This document shows positions 33,059 through 42,439 of a stretch of 64,000 bases of DNA, piece by piece; positions within the stretch are counted from its first letter, which is position 1, and each line of letters starts with the position of its first letter. Made by a program: the position numbers and the translations under genes. The DNA lies in NCBI GenBank assembly GCA_934277375.1, contig CAKQTZ010000005.1, positions 124,001-188,000 on the forward strand, given 5' to 3'. Source of the stretch: an uncultured Coprococcus sp. GTDB taxonomy: Bacteria > Bacillota > Clostridia > Lachnospirales > Lachnospiraceae. The notes beneath the pieces are model-generated. The model was not told the DNA's origin and did not search any database. It was given only the letters and a program-made list of their open reading frames with translations.

Positions 33059-33215
33059 TATGCCCTTTATTATAGTGCAAAGAAAAGAACGAAAGGCGCG
33101 CGAGTTCTTTTCCGGGGCATAAGCGAAGAATGATATGTCCCAATAATACAATATTTGCAAAGACCGGTTCAAGAGATAACCGGCAGAAGTTGAAAGAATA
33201 AGGAGAAAACGAAAA

Positions 33216-34109
33216 ATGATTAAGTTAAAGAAAGTATTAGCAGTGACACTTGGAGCAGCACTTATGGTAGGAAGCCTTGCAGGCTGTGGAAATAATTCAT
33301 CAAAGAGTGCAGATGGCGGATTCGATGCAACACAGGATATATCAGTAGTATCAAGAGAGGAAGGCTCAGGAACAAGAGGAGCATTTGTAGAGCTCACAGG
33401 AGTTGAGGAGAAGGATGCAGATGGCAATAAGGTCGACAACACAACAACAAATGCCATCACATGCAACAGCACAGAGGTCGTACTCACAACAGTAGCAGGA
33501 GATGATTATGCAATCGGTTACATATCTCTCGGAGCACTCAACGATACAGTAAAGGCACTCAAGATTGGCGGAGTTGAGGCAAGTGAGGAGAATATCAACA
33601 ATGGTTCATATACACTTTCAAGACCATTCAACATCGTTACAAAGGACAAGATAAGTGATGTGGCACAGGATTTCATCAACTACATCATGAGCGAGGATGG
33701 ACAGAAGATCATCTCAGCAAATAAGTATATTGAGGTTGCAAACAGCGGAGCATTTACTTCAACAAATCCAAAGGGCAAGATCGTTGTAGCTGGTTCTTCA
33801 TCAGTAACACCTGTTATGGAGAAGCTTATCGAGGCTTACAAGGCAGTCAACGCAAATGCTGACATTGAGCTTCAGGAGAGCGATTCAACAACAGGTATCA
33901 CATCAACATCAGATGGAACATGCGATATAGGTATGGCATCACGTGAACTCAAGGACACAGAGACAGCACTTGGCCTTTCGGCAACTGTAATAGCTATGGA
34001 CGGAATCGCAGTTATCGTAAACAACAATAATCCTGCTGACGACTACACAGTAGATCAGGTAAAGAACATCTTCACAGGTTCAGCAGCAAAGTGGGAGGAC
34101 GTAAAGTAA
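33216..34109 (+). CDS. pstS: phosphate-binding lipoprotein PstS, halves in swapped order
   Basis: A 297-residue lipoprotein (lipobox SLAGC at residues about 21-25) that captures phosphate for PstCAB. As in the paralogue at 22441, ISVVSREEGSGTRGAF comes first (about 43-58) and VVAGSSSVTPVMEKLIEAY, ESDSTTGI and IGMASREL come after residue 190, with the IFTGSAAKWEDVK element at the very C-terminus. Conventional PstS has these in the opposite order. AAGGAG precedes the ATG; pstC starts 7 bases after the stop. Confidence 0.92.
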   Translation: MIKLKKVLAVTLGAALMVGSLAGCGNNSSKSADGGFDATQDISVVSREEGSGTRGAFVELTGVEEKDADGNKVDNTTTNAITCNSTEVVLTTVAGDDYAIGYISLGALNDTVKALKIGGVEASEENINNGSYTLSRPFNIVTKDKISDVAQDFINYIMSEDGQKIISANKYIEVANSGAFTSTNPKGKIVVAGSSSVTPVMEKLIEAYKAVNANADIELQESDSTTGITSTSDGTCDIGMASRELKDTETALGLSATVIAMDGIAVIVNNNNPADDYTVDQVKNIFTGSAAKWEDVK

Positions 34110-34116
34110 TCAGCTT

Positions 34117-34968
34117 ATGCATAAAGTAAAAGAAATAATTATGCATGTAGTATTCCTGATAGCGGCACTGGTATCCATCGCGGCGGTAGCACTCATATGT
34201 GTGTTCCTGTTTGTGAATGGAATACCGGCCATTAAAGAGATAGGCTTCGGGGATTTCACCCTTGGTGAGATCTGGAAGCCTACAAATGGATACTACGGCA
34301 TTCTTCCTTTTATATTAGGAAGTATATATGTGACGGCCGGAGCACTGATAATAGGAGTTCCGATAGGACTTCTGACAGCGATATATCTGGCAAAGTTTTG
34401 TCCCGACAGATTATATAAAGTTATAAAGCCATTTATCAATCTGATGGCTGGAATACCTTCGGTAGTATATGGATTCTTTGGAATGTGTGTGCTTGTACCG
34501 ATGGTGAGAAACATATTCGGAGTAAATGGTAATACGATGCTTACGGCTTCGGTACTTCTCGGTATGATGATTCTTCCGACGATCATCAGTGTATCAGAGA
34601 CATCCATCAGAGCGGTGCCTGACAAATATTATCAAGGAGCTCTGGCGCTTGGAGCAACACATGAGAGAAGCGTGTTCAAGACAGTAGTTCCAGCGGCTAA
34701 GTCAGGAGTTATGGCAGCAGTCATTCTGGGTGTTGGCCGTGCCGTTGGTGAAACCATGGCGGTCATCATGGTAGCAGGAAATCAGGTACACATGCCTGAT
34801 GGAATATTAAGAGGAGTCAGAACACTCACCACAAATATAGTAATGGAGATGGGATATGCGACGGATCTGCACAGACAGGCTCTGATAGCAACGGGCGTTG
34901 TACTGTTCGTATTCATACTCATTATCAACCTCCTGTTCTCCATCATAAAGAGAAAGACGGTGGCATAG
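34117..34968 (+). CDS. pstC: phosphate ABC transporter permease PstC
   Basis: A 283-residue permease with six membrane segments, family motif GIPSVVYGFFGM and the coupling loop YYQGALALGATHERSVFKTV. With PstA it forms the phosphate channel. No clear ribosome site precedes the ATG, so translation probably depends on coupling to pstS 7 bases upstream; an in-frame ATG at 34141 is an alternative. Confidence 0.93.
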   Translation: MHKVKEIIMHVVFLIAALVSIAAVALICVFLFVNGIPAIKEIGFGDFTLGEIWKPTNGYYGILPFILGSIYVTAGALIIGVPIGLLTAIYLAKFCPDRLYKVIKPFINLMAGIPSVVYGFFGMCVLVPMVRNIFGVNGNTMLTASVLLGMMILPTIISVSETSIRAVPDKYYQGALALGATHERSVFKTVVPAAKSGVMAAVILGVGRAVGETMAVIMVAGNQVHMPDGILRGVRTLTTNIVMEMGYATDLHRQALIATGVVLFVFILIINLLFSIIKRKTVA

Positions 34969-35982
34969 ATGGCAGAGAGAGTAGATAAGTTAAATGGAAT
35001 AAAAACTGTTGTTGCATGTGGTAATGACAGATCAAAAAATACTGTAATAAGTACGAAAAAGACAGCTCCGGAGGATGATCCTGCATCTAAGGTGGATGTG
35101 GATAAGATAGAGGCAATAAACACAAGAAGTTGGAAGGAAAAGCTTGCAGAGTATAAAAGAAACCCCGGTTCGTTCATTTTATTTATCCTGGTACATCTTG
35201 CAACATTGCTCACAGTGCTTTCTATAGGCTTTCTCCTTGTGTACGTACTTGTAAAAGGAATACCAAATCTTAATGCGGACATATTCAGCTGGGAATATAC
35301 ATCGGACAACTGTTCGCTGGTACCGGCTCTTATCAATACGGTTTATATGACATTGCTGTCACTTCTGATAGCAGGACCTATAGGAATATTTGCAGCCATA
35401 TATCTTGTGGAATATGCAAAGTCTGGCAATAAGCTGGTGGGGTTAGTGAGGATCACAGCGGAGACACTTACAGGAATACCTTCGATCGTATACGGACTAT
35501 TTGGAATGCTGTTTTTCACAAATGCGTGTGGGCTTAGATTATCACTCATATCAGGTGCGTTAACCCTGGCGATAATGGTTCTTCCGGTCATAATGAGAAC
35601 CACAGAGGAGGCACTTATGGCAGTGCCTAAGTCTTATAGAGAAGGAAGTTTTGGACTGGGAGCTGGAAAGCTCAGAACAGTATTTAAGGTAGTGCTTCCA
35701 AGTGCCGTTCCTGGAATCCTGTCAGGAATCATACTTGCGACAGGACGTATCGTGGGCGAGACGGCAGCACTCATATACACAGCAGGATCGGTTGCCAAGA
35801 TGGCGACAAAGCTTACCGATTCAACAAGAACTCTGGCGGTTCATATGTACCTTCTGTCCAAAGAAGGACTCCACACAGATCAGGGTTATGCAACAGCGGT
35901 AGTGCTTCTTGTACTTGTAGTGCTTATCAACTTCGCGTCAGACAAGATTGCAGGCAAGGTTGCAGCAGATAAAGCAAATTAA
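34969..35982 (+). CDS. pstA: phosphate ABC transporter permease PstA
   Basis: A 337-residue permease. The permease core starts near residue 65 and has GIPSIVYGLFGMLF and the coupling loop SYREGSFGLGAGKLRTVFKVVLP. The first 60 residues are a charged cytoplasmic extension rich in Lys and Asp that is longer than in the usual PstA. It begins directly at the pstC stop. A 155-base gap with two hairpins separates it from pstB. Confidence 0.93.
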   Translation: MAERVDKLNGIKTVVACGNDRSKNTVISTKKTAPEDDPASKVDVDKIEAINTRSWKEKLAEYKRNPGSFILFILVHLATLLTVLSIGFLLVYVLVKGIPNLNADIFSWEYTSDNCSLVPALINTVYMTLLSLLIAGPIGIFAAIYLVEYAKSGNKLVGLVRITAETLTGIPSIVYGLFGMLFFTNACGLRLSLISGALTLAIMVLPVIMRTTEEALMAVPKSYREGSFGLGAGKLRTVFKVVLPSAVPGILSGIILATGRIVGETAALIYTAGSVAKMATKLTDSTRTLAVHMYLLSKEGLHTDQGYATAVVLLVLVVLINFASDKIAGKVAADKAN

Positions 35983-36033
35983 CACGTGCCGGGGCTTTGG
36001 AATCAGAGCTTTGACAGGTGCTTACAATATCCG

Positions 36034-36112
36034 GCAGAAGCGTACAAGCTTCTGCAATTAAAGAAGAAAATTCTGAGCACGAAAAAGATAGCGCAATGCT
36101 TTATTTCGTGCT
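36034..36112 (+). other. two hairpins between pstA and pstB
   Basis: GCAGAAGC-GTACAA-GCTTCTGC (36034-36055) and AGCACGAAA...TTTCGTGCT (36076-36084 with 36104-36112). Neither has a T-run, so they look like mRNA-processing or stability elements and not terminators. They divide pstSCA from pstB-phoU. Confidence 0.6.
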
Positions 36113-36137
36113 TGATGTTAAGAATGGAGAAAAATAG

Positions 36138-36896
36138 ATGAATAATAACGTTAAGTTCAGCGTTAAAGATCTGAACCTCTACTACGGAAAGTTCCATGCC
36201 CTAAAAGGTATAGATATGGATATTCCAGCCAACGAGGTTACAGCATTTATCGGACCATCAGGTTGTGGTAAGTCAACATTCCTCAAGTCGCTCAACAGAA
36301 TGAATGATCTGGTAGAGGGATGCAAGATAACAGGTGATGTGAGACTTGATGGCGAGGATATATACAGTGGAATGGACATCAACCTTCTCAGAAAGAGAGT
36401 TGGAATGGTATTCCAGCAGCCAAATCCATTTCCGATGAGTGTATACGACAATATAGCATATGGACCGAGAACCCACGGTATCAGAAACCGTGCAAAGCTT
36501 GATGAGATAGTTGAGAGATCGCTCAGACAGGCAGCCATATGGGATGAGCTTAAGGACAGACTCAAGAAGTCAGCCTTGGGGCTTTCAGGTGGCCAGCAGC
36601 AGAGACTTTGTATTGCGCGGGCACTTGCTGTTGAGCCTGATGTACTTCTTATGGATGAGCCTACATCGGCGCTTGATCCTATATCAACATCCAAGATAGA
36701 GGATCTGGTACTTGAACTGAAAAATAATTACACAATTATCATGGTTACGCATAACATGCAGCAGGCAACCAGAGTTGCAGACAACACAGCATTCTTCCTT
36801 CTCGGAGAGGTGGTTGAGTACACGGAGACAGAAAAGATGTTCAGCAAGCCGGCCGATAAGCGTACAGAGGATTACATAACTGGTAGATTTGGTTAG
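36138..36896 (+). CDS. pstB: phosphate ABC transporter ATP-binding protein PstB
   Basis: A 252-residue ATPase: Walker [11 protein letters not shown]-loop [14 protein letters not shown] (the NPFP is typical of PstB), signature LSGGQQQR, Walker [16 protein letters not shown]-loop VTHNMQQA. It energises PstCA and transmits phosphate status to PhoR through PhoU. GGAG is near the ATG but at weak match. Confidence 0.96.
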   Translation: MNNNVKFSVKDLNLYYGKFHALKGIDMDIPANEVTAFIGPSGCGKSTFLKSLNRMNDLVEGCKITGDVRLDGEDIYSGMDINLLRKRVGMVFQQPNPFPMSVYDNIAYGPRTHGIRNRAKLDEIVERSLRQAAIWDELKDRLKKSALGLSGGQQQRLCIARALAVEPDVLLMDEPTSALDPISTSKIEDLVLELKNNYTIIMVTHNMQQATRVADNTAFFLLGEVVEYTETEKMFSKPADKRTEDYITGRFG

Positions 36897-36906
36897 GAGG
36901 GACACG

Positions 36907-37551
36907 ATGAGAGACAAATATGAGATGCAGCTTAGAAAGCTTCATGCAGAGATGATAGAGATGGGAACTATGATCGAGCAGGCGATCGAGACGGCGATCA
37001 AGGCTCTCGTGGCTCAGGACACAGAGCTTGCAAAGAAAGCAATCGAGGCAGATGACGCCATCGATCATCAGGAGAGAGAGATTGAGAATCTGTGCCTCAA
37101 GCTGTTCCTTACTCAGCAGCCGGTTGCCGGGGATATGAGAAATATATCGGCGGCGCTCAAGATGATAACTGATATGGAGAGAATAGGTGACCATGCATCA
37201 GATATATCAGAACTCACACTGTGCATGGCTGGCACCCCTTATATAAAGAAGCTTGAGCATATCCAGCAGATGGCAAAAGAGACAATCGTCATGCTGGTGT
37301 CAAGTATAGAGGCATATGTCAACGCAGATGAGAAAAAGGCAAAGAGCGTAATAGAGCATGACGATGTCGTCGATGATCTTTTTGACAAGGTCAAGAATGA
37401 ACTCATCACAATGATACATGAGAATCCGGATGACGGAGAGCAGGCTTGTGACCTTCTTATGGTTGCCAAGTATCTTGAGAGGATTGGCGATCACGCAACG
37501 AATATATCAGAGTGGGTTCTATTCTCAATAACCGGAGAACATGTAGACTGA
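36907..37551 (+). CDS. phoU: phosphate signalling protein PhoU
   Basis: A 214-residue all-helical protein made of two homologous three-helix repeats with metal-binding motifs ERIGDHASDISEL and ERIGDHATNISEW. PhoU couples PstSCAB activity to PhoR and represses the Pho regulon when phosphate is plentiful. ATG 36907 has TAGGAGG 6 bases upstream and starts only 10 bases after pstB. Confidence 0.95.
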   Translation: MRDKYEMQLRKLHAEMIEMGTMIEQAIETAIKALVAQDTELAKKAIEADDAIDHQEREIENLCLKLFLTQQPVAGDMRNISAALKMITDMERIGDHASDISELTLCMAGTPYIKKLEHIQQMAKETIVMLVSSIEAYVNADEKKAKSVIEHDDVVDDLFDKVKNELITMIHENPDDGEQACDLLMVAKYLERIGDHATNISEWVLFSITGEHVD

Positions 37552-37584
37552 TGGTTGAGTCATGGACGAAAAGAGGTGATTTCT

Positions 37585-37845
37585 ATGAAGTGGATATGTA
37601 CAAAGATAAATGAACTGTCACACAGAACAGGCATAGGCAATATAAAACTATTCATAGCGGTCAGCATGGTGGTATGCGGACTTGCAGGATGTGTTATAGC
37701 ATTGCTGCTTCACATGATCCCTGCACTTGGAGCGGTTTCATTTGCAAAGCTGATGTTCATATGTGGCGGCTACGGCATGTTCCTGGTAGGAATGCTTGGA
37801 AGTGCGGTGTATCTGCTCATAAATGAGCCTCTGGGCAATAGATAA
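37585..37845 (+). CDS. small membrane protein after phoU
   Basis: An 86-residue protein with two hydrophobic segments (about 22-48 and 52-76). ATG 37585 has GAGGTGAT upstream. I do not recognise a family. It sits 33 bases after phoU, so it is probably part of the pst transcript, and could be an accessory of the transporter or of phosphate sensing. Confidence 0.7.
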   Translation: MKWICTKINELSHRTGIGNIKLFIAVSMVVCGLAGCVIALLLHMIPALGAVSFAKLMFICGGYGMFLVGMLGSAVYLLINEPLGNR

Positions 37846-37900
37846 ATTAAAGAAAATGGACTGGAATTATATAAAATTTTAATTGGAAATTTGTTGAGAT

Positions 37901-37969
37901 TTTACACAGATTTTAAATTTACACAGATTTTACATATGCCTGTCACGCATTTTACATATCCCTTTTACA
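37901..37969 (+). promoter_or_regulatory. PhoP box before the second Na/Pi cotransporter
   Basis: TTTACA occurs at 37901, 37918, 37929, 37951 and 37964. Sites 37918, 37929 and 37951 are in 11-bp phase (37940 holds CTGTCA); 37901 with TTTAAA at 37912 forms a second phased pair. This is the densest PhoP-box cluster in the window. TACAAT at 37966-37971 is a possible -10. Confidence 0.8.
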
Positions 37970-38006
37970 ATAGATTCTGGTAAAACAGACGCTGTAAAAG
38001 GGATAT
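37956..38006 (+). repeat. 14-bp perfect inverted repeat overlapping the PhoP box
   Basis: ATATCCCTTTTACA (37956-37969) and TGTAAAAGGGATAT (37993-38006) are perfect complements with 23 bases between. The left arm contains the last TTTACA. It could be a cruciform/operator or a 5'-UTR hairpin. Confidence 0.85.
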
Positions 38007-38116
38007 TGTGTATACAAGTCCTTATGCAGAAGTAACCGGGACATAATATGGAGTTAGATGAAACAGAATGAAACTTCATGTCGGTATGTCCGGAATGTAA
38101 TAAGGAGACAAAAGAT

Positions 38117-39889
38117 ATGGATATTTTCAATGTGTTATCCCTTCTGGGGGGACTGGCCATGTTCCTGTATGGAATGAACGTTATGGGAGATGGTCTTGCC
38201 AAGACGGCGGGTGGTAAGCTGGAAAAGATACTGGAGAAGCTCACGTCAACGCCTATAAGAGGCGTTCTGCTGGGTGCAGCGGTGACAGGTGTGATCCAGT
38301 CATCATCGGCCACCACAGTTATGGTGGTTGGACTTGTAAACTCAGGCATCATGAAGCTGAGACAGGCAGTGGGTATCATCATGGGTGCAAATATAGGAAC
38401 AACAGTAACCTCATGGATACTCAGCCTTACAGGAATACAGAGCGACAATATATTTATTAATATGTTGAAACCCTCATCCTTTTCACCTATACTCGCAGTA
38501 ATAGGTATTATTTTTCTCATGTTCACCAAGTCTGAGAAGAAGCACGATGTAGGAGGAATACTTCTTGGATTTACAGTGCTCATGTTCGGTATGGAGATGA
38601 TGAGCGGTGCAGTTTCTCCGCTTAAAGATGTACCGGAATTTACGAATATACTCACCATGTTCTCCAATCCATTCCTCGGAATGCTTGTGGGAATGCTCAT
38701 AACAGCTATTATACAGAGCTCTTCGGCATCTGTAGGTATACTTCAGGCGCTGTGTGCAACCGGGGCTGTATCATTTGGGACGGCGATTCCTATCATCATG
38801 GGTCAGAACATAGGAACCTGTGTAACGGCACTGATATCATGTATAGGAACCAAGAAGAATGCCAAGAGAGCTGCGTTTGTGCATCTGTACTTCAATATCA
38901 TAGGAACAGTTGTGTTCATGGTGGTGTTCTACACGGTCAATTCATTTGTACACTTCCAGTTCCTGAATGATTCTGCGAATGCAGCTGGTATAGCTGTTGT
39001 ACACAGTGTGTTCAATATGGCGGCGACACTACTTCTGCTTCCGTTCTCAGGTGGACTTGAGAAGCTTGCAACGCTCACTGTCAGAGATACGGATGAGGTG
39101 GAGAGGAATACTCCTGCAGAGTTGGAGATGCTCAAGCGTCTGGATGTCAGATTCCTTGAGAAACCGGCATTTGCTGTTGGACACTGCATAGAGGTTGTAA
39201 AATATATGGCTCAGCTTTCAAAGAACAGTGTTGATATGGCACTGTCTCTGGTTGATAATTATGATGAAGCGGTCAGGGATAAGGTTGAGGATCTTGAGGG
39301 CATCATAGATACTTATGAGGATGAAGTCGGTTCTTACATGGTAAAGCTCAGCAGCAAGGAGCTCTCTCATGAGGACAGCCAGAAGGTATCGATCGGACTT
39401 CATGTCATAGGTGACCTTGAGAGAATGTCTGATCACGCCATAACCATAGCGGATATATGCAGGAAGATGAATGAGACGGGCGCGGTGTTTTCCGAGAAAG
39501 CAAAGTCAGAGCTTGGCGTATACAAGGATGCCGTTCAGAATATAGTCAGTATGGCTGTGGAGGCTTACGACAAAGAGGATCTTCAGGAGGCGTCCCATGT
39601 GGAGCCGCTTGAGGAAGCCATTAATGAGCTCAACAGCGCGGTTAAGAAGCAGCATATCAAGAGACTTCAGAAGGGCAAATGTACCATTGAGCTCGGAATA
39701 TCACTGGAGAATCTTATCAATAACTATGAGAGAGTTGCAGACCACTGTTCCAACGTGGCGGTGGCAATGCTTCAGTTAAAATCAGATAACTTTGATACAC
39801 ATGAATATCTGGATAATATGAAGAAGGATTCCAATATAGATTTCCAGAGTATGTACACATATTACAGAGAGATGTACAAGCTGAAGTGA
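38117..39889 (+). CDS. second Na/Pi cotransporter with C-terminal PhoU-like domain
   Basis: A 590-residue paralogue of the protein at 20711: GGLAMFLYGMNVMGDGL, VIQSSSATTVMVVGL, IIQSSSASVGILQAL and MGQNIGTCVTA in the membrane part, and a PhoU-like helical domain from about residue 350 (ERMSDHAITIADI, ERVADHCSNVAVA). ATG 38117 has AAGGAG upstream; a longer frame lacks a site. The PhoP box upstream and phoP-phoR downstream place it under phosphate control. Confidence 0.93.
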   Translation: MDIFNVLSLLGGLAMFLYGMNVMGDGLAKTAGGKLEKILEKLTSTPIRGVLLGAAVTGVIQSSSATTVMVVGLVNSGIMKLRQAVGIIMGANIGTTVTSWILSLTGIQSDNIFINMLKPSSFSPILAVIGIIFLMFTKSEKKHDVGGILLGFTVLMFGMEMMSGAVSPLKDVPEFTNILTMFSNPFLGMLVGMLITAIIQSSSASVGILQALCATGAVSFGTAIPIIMGQNIGTCVTALISCIGTKKNAKRAAFVHLYFNIIGTVVFMVVFYTVNSFVHFQFLNDSANAAGIAVVHSVFNMAATLLLLPFSGGLEKLATLTVRDTDEVERNTPAELEMLKRLDVRFLEKPAFAVGHCIEVVKYMAQLSKNSVDMALSLVDNYDEAVRDKVEDLEGIIDTYEDEVGSYMVKLSSKELSHEDSQKVSIGLHVIGDLERMSDHAITIADICRKMNETGAVFSEKAKSELGVYKDAVQNIVSMAVEAYDKEDLQEASHVEPLEEAINELNSAVKKQHIKRLQKGKCTIELGISLENLINNYERVADHCSNVAVAMLQLKSDNFDTHEYLDNMKKDSNIDFQSMYTYYREMYKLK

Positions 39890-39987
39890 TGCCGTGCGGA
39901 AGGCAGGCATTTCACAATAATTTAAATCATACTAATGCGATTTAAGGTTAGTTAGAAACAAAACATCACATAAGGAAGGAGAAAGAG

Positions 39988-40662
39988 ATGGCAGTACATA
40001 TTTATATAGTTGAAGATGATAAAAATATAAGAGAAATTGAGATGTTCGCACTGAAGAACAGTGGTTATGCGGTGGAGGAATTTGAAAATGCCAAGTCATT
40101 TTTCTCGAGAATCACAGAGAAGGTGCCAGATCTTGTTCTCCTGGACATCATGCTGCCTGATATGGATGGCCTTGAGATAGTGAAGAAGCTCAGAAGCAGA
40201 CCGGATACTGTGCGGGTTCCTATTATTTTAGTCACGGCCAAAACAACAGAGCTCGACAAGGTAAAGGGACTTGATATTGGAGCAGACGATTACCTTACCA
40301 AGCCGTTTGGCGTCATGGAGCTCATATCCAGAGTTAAGGCTCTGCTCAGGAGAAGCAGGGCACTTCAGGATGATAAGCAGTTGGTACTCGGTGATATAAC
40401 ACTTGATTCAGAGAGACGAGAGGTGCATGTGGACGGTGAGCTGTGTGAGCTGACATTTAAAGAGTTTGAGCTGCTAAAGCTCCTCATGGTGAATGCGGGA
40501 ATAGTCCTTCACAGAGATACCATTATGTCGGATGTATGGGGAACGGATTACGAGGGCGAATCCAGAACTCTGGATATGCACATAAAGACGCTCAGGCAGA
40601 AGCTTGGTGAGTCTGGGAATATGATAAAGACAGTACGGAATGTAGGTTATAAGATGGAGTAG
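39988..40662 (+). CDS. phoP: OmpR-family response regulator, likely PhoP
   Basis: A 224-residue regulator: receiver domain with VEDDKNIRE acidic cluster, phosphoacceptor in LVLLDIMLPDMDG, Lys in DYLTKPFGVMEL; winged-helix domain from about 125 (LTFKEFELLKLLMVNAGIVLHRD, RTLDMHIKTLRQKLGE). Assignment as PhoP rests on the Pho genes around it and the TTTACA repeats nearby. AGGAAGGAG precedes the ATG. Confidence 0.9.
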   Translation: MAVHIYIVEDDKNIREIEMFALKNSGYAVEEFENAKSFFSRITEKVPDLVLLDIMLPDMDGLEIVKKLRSRPDTVRVPIILVTAKTTELDKVKGLDIGADDYLTKPFGVMELISRVKALLRRSRALQDDKQLVLGDITLDSERREVHVDGELCELTFKEFELLKLLMVNAGIVLHRDTIMSDVWGTDYEGESRTLDMHIKTLRQKLGESGNMIKTVRNVGYKME

Positions 40663-40668
40663 ACTGAT

Positions 40669-42033
40669 ATGGGAAAAAACAATGATATCAGATTAAAGAG
40701 AGTTATAAATTTTGAATTTATTACTTTGACACTTGTGGCAATTGTGGTTACAATGACACTTTCCACTATGATTTTTTATGAGGTATATAAATCTGAGATT
40801 ATAAGAGACCTTCAGAATTACGCCAGAGTGCTAAAGAGCACCGGAGAATTTGACGGTGATGATATATCACAGTACAAGGATACAAACAATAAGGACATAA
40901 GGCTTACACTTGTAAATGATGACGGGAGCGTCATGTATGACAGTTGTGCTGATGAGACGACTATGCAGAATCATCTGGACAGACCTGAGATAGCTGAAGC
41001 CTTTGCTTCAGGAGAGGGACAGGAGATACGAAAGTCCGAAACCTTGAATAAGAGTACTTATTATTATGCTATACGTCTGAATTCAGGAAGGGTGCTGCGG
41101 ATTGCAAGAGAATCAAATAATGTCCTCAGCATGTTCCTTGCAGCAGTGCCGGCGATTCTGGTAATTATGGTTATTTTGGTGGCAGCTACCATAATTGTTA
41201 CACATTATCTGACAAGAAACATTATAAAACCTATTGAACAGATGGCGAATAACCTGGACGATGACGCGCATATAGTTGCGTACAAGGAGATGCGGCCGTT
41301 CGTAGATATGATACAGAAGCAGCATGCGGATATAGTGAAAAGCTCACAGATGCGACAGGAGTTCACGGCAAATGTATCACATGAGCTTAAGACACCACTC
41401 ACCTCCATATCCGGTTATTCAGAACTGATAGAGACGGGGATGGCGACTGAGGCGGATGTGCACCATTTTGCGACTGAGATCCACAAGAACTCCAACAGAC
41501 TCTTGACGCTTATCAACGATATAATCAGGCTGTCTGAGCTGGATGTATCTGAGGATGCACCGATTATGGAGAAGATAGACCTGGCATCGATTGCAAGAAC
41601 AGCTACGGACATGCTGGCGATAAATGCGGAGAAGAATAATGTGACGCTCAGTTATGATGGAAGTCATGGATACATATATGCGAACAAGATGATGATGGAG
41701 GAGCTCGTGTACAACCTCACAGACAACGCCATCAGATATAACAATAAGAATGGAAGCGTGGATGTATCTGTAAAGACAGTAGACGGCAAGGTTATACTCA
41801 GGGTGAAGGATACGGGAATAGGAATCCCGAAGGAGCATCAGGAGAGGATATTTGAACGATTCTACAGAGTGGACAAGAGCAGATCGAAGTCCACAGGTGG
41901 CACAGGTCTTGGTCTTGCTATAGTAAAGCATATAGTTGCCCGCAATAATGCACAGCTTGATATGGACAGTGAACCTGGTAAGGGGACTGACGTAAAGGTT
42001 ACATTTGACAGATACAGGGAAGATGAACAATGA
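40669..42033 (+). CDS. phoR: sensor histidine kinase, likely PhoR
   Basis: A 454-residue kinase with two membrane segments (about 16-38 and 150-175) enclosing a roughly 110-residue extracellular domain, a HAMP-like stretch, the H-box FTANVSHELKTPLTSISGY and an HATPase domain with N-box LVYNLTDNAIRYN and G-boxes DTGIGIPKEHQ and GGTGLGLAIVKHI. It begins six bases after phoP. It would phosphorylate PhoP under phosphate limitation, restrained by PhoU and Pst. Confidence 0.9.
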   Translation: MGKNNDIRLKRVINFEFITLTLVAIVVTMTLSTMIFYEVYKSEIIRDLQNYARVLKSTGEFDGDDISQYKDTNNKDIRLTLVNDDGSVMYDSCADETTMQNHLDRPEIAEAFASGEGQEIRKSETLNKSTYYYAIRLNSGRVLRIARESNNVLSMFLAAVPAILVIMVILVAATIIVTHYLTRNIIKPIEQMANNLDDDAHIVAYKEMRPFVDMIQKQHADIVKSSQMRQEFTANVSHELKTPLTSISGYSELIETGMATEADVHHFATEIHKNSNRLLTLINDIIRLSELDVSEDAPIMEKIDLASIARTATDMLAINAEKNNVTLSYDGSHGYIYANKMMMEELVYNLTDNAIRYNNKNGSVDVSVKTVDGKVILRVKDTGIGIPKEHQERIFERFYRVDKSRSKSTGGTGLGLAIVKHIVARNNAQLDMDSEPGKGTDVKVTFDRYREDEQ

Positions 42034-42439
42034 TGCAGGTGAAATCAATGAATATTGATTTGGTATACTGTAAAAGAATGTAATAGATGCTACAATGAAA
42101 AGGAGCCTGGTGGAAGTGTTTTAGCCAGACTCCTTAAAATATATTGGTATTCACACACACCGATGCTAGTTCGAAAATATGTGAAAACTTCTGAATTTAT
42201 TATTATAATACAGTATGTTACGAAAAAAATCAAGAGACAATTATGCATAACATACAAGATGATTTATACATATTTCACAAAACGCTATGCGGAGATAATG
42301 GGGACATTATGAAAAATTCCCATTTGTACCATATAAATGTTCACATGGACACATTTTTGAGGGGACCGGCAGTAAACAAAATCTTGAATATTGAATTTTA
42401 TAGTATTACTATATGGTCTTGAATAAGGAGAGTGAGAGT
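42034..42439. other. 406-base region between phoR and the ParB-BMP gene
   Basis: No convincing gene. It contains the hairpin AAGGAG-C-CTGG / CCAG-A-CTCCTT (42100-42110 with 42125-42135), possibly a weak terminator, then about 200 bases of AT-rich sequence, and a likely promoter TTGAAT (42384-42389), 17 bases, TACTAT (42407-42412) for the next gene. An 85-codon frame (42055-42312) has no ribosome site or recognisable features. Confidence 0.5.

Noticed and set aside
42055..42312. 85-codon frame after phoR
   Set aside because: No ribosome site, no recognisable domain, AT-rich intergenic character.
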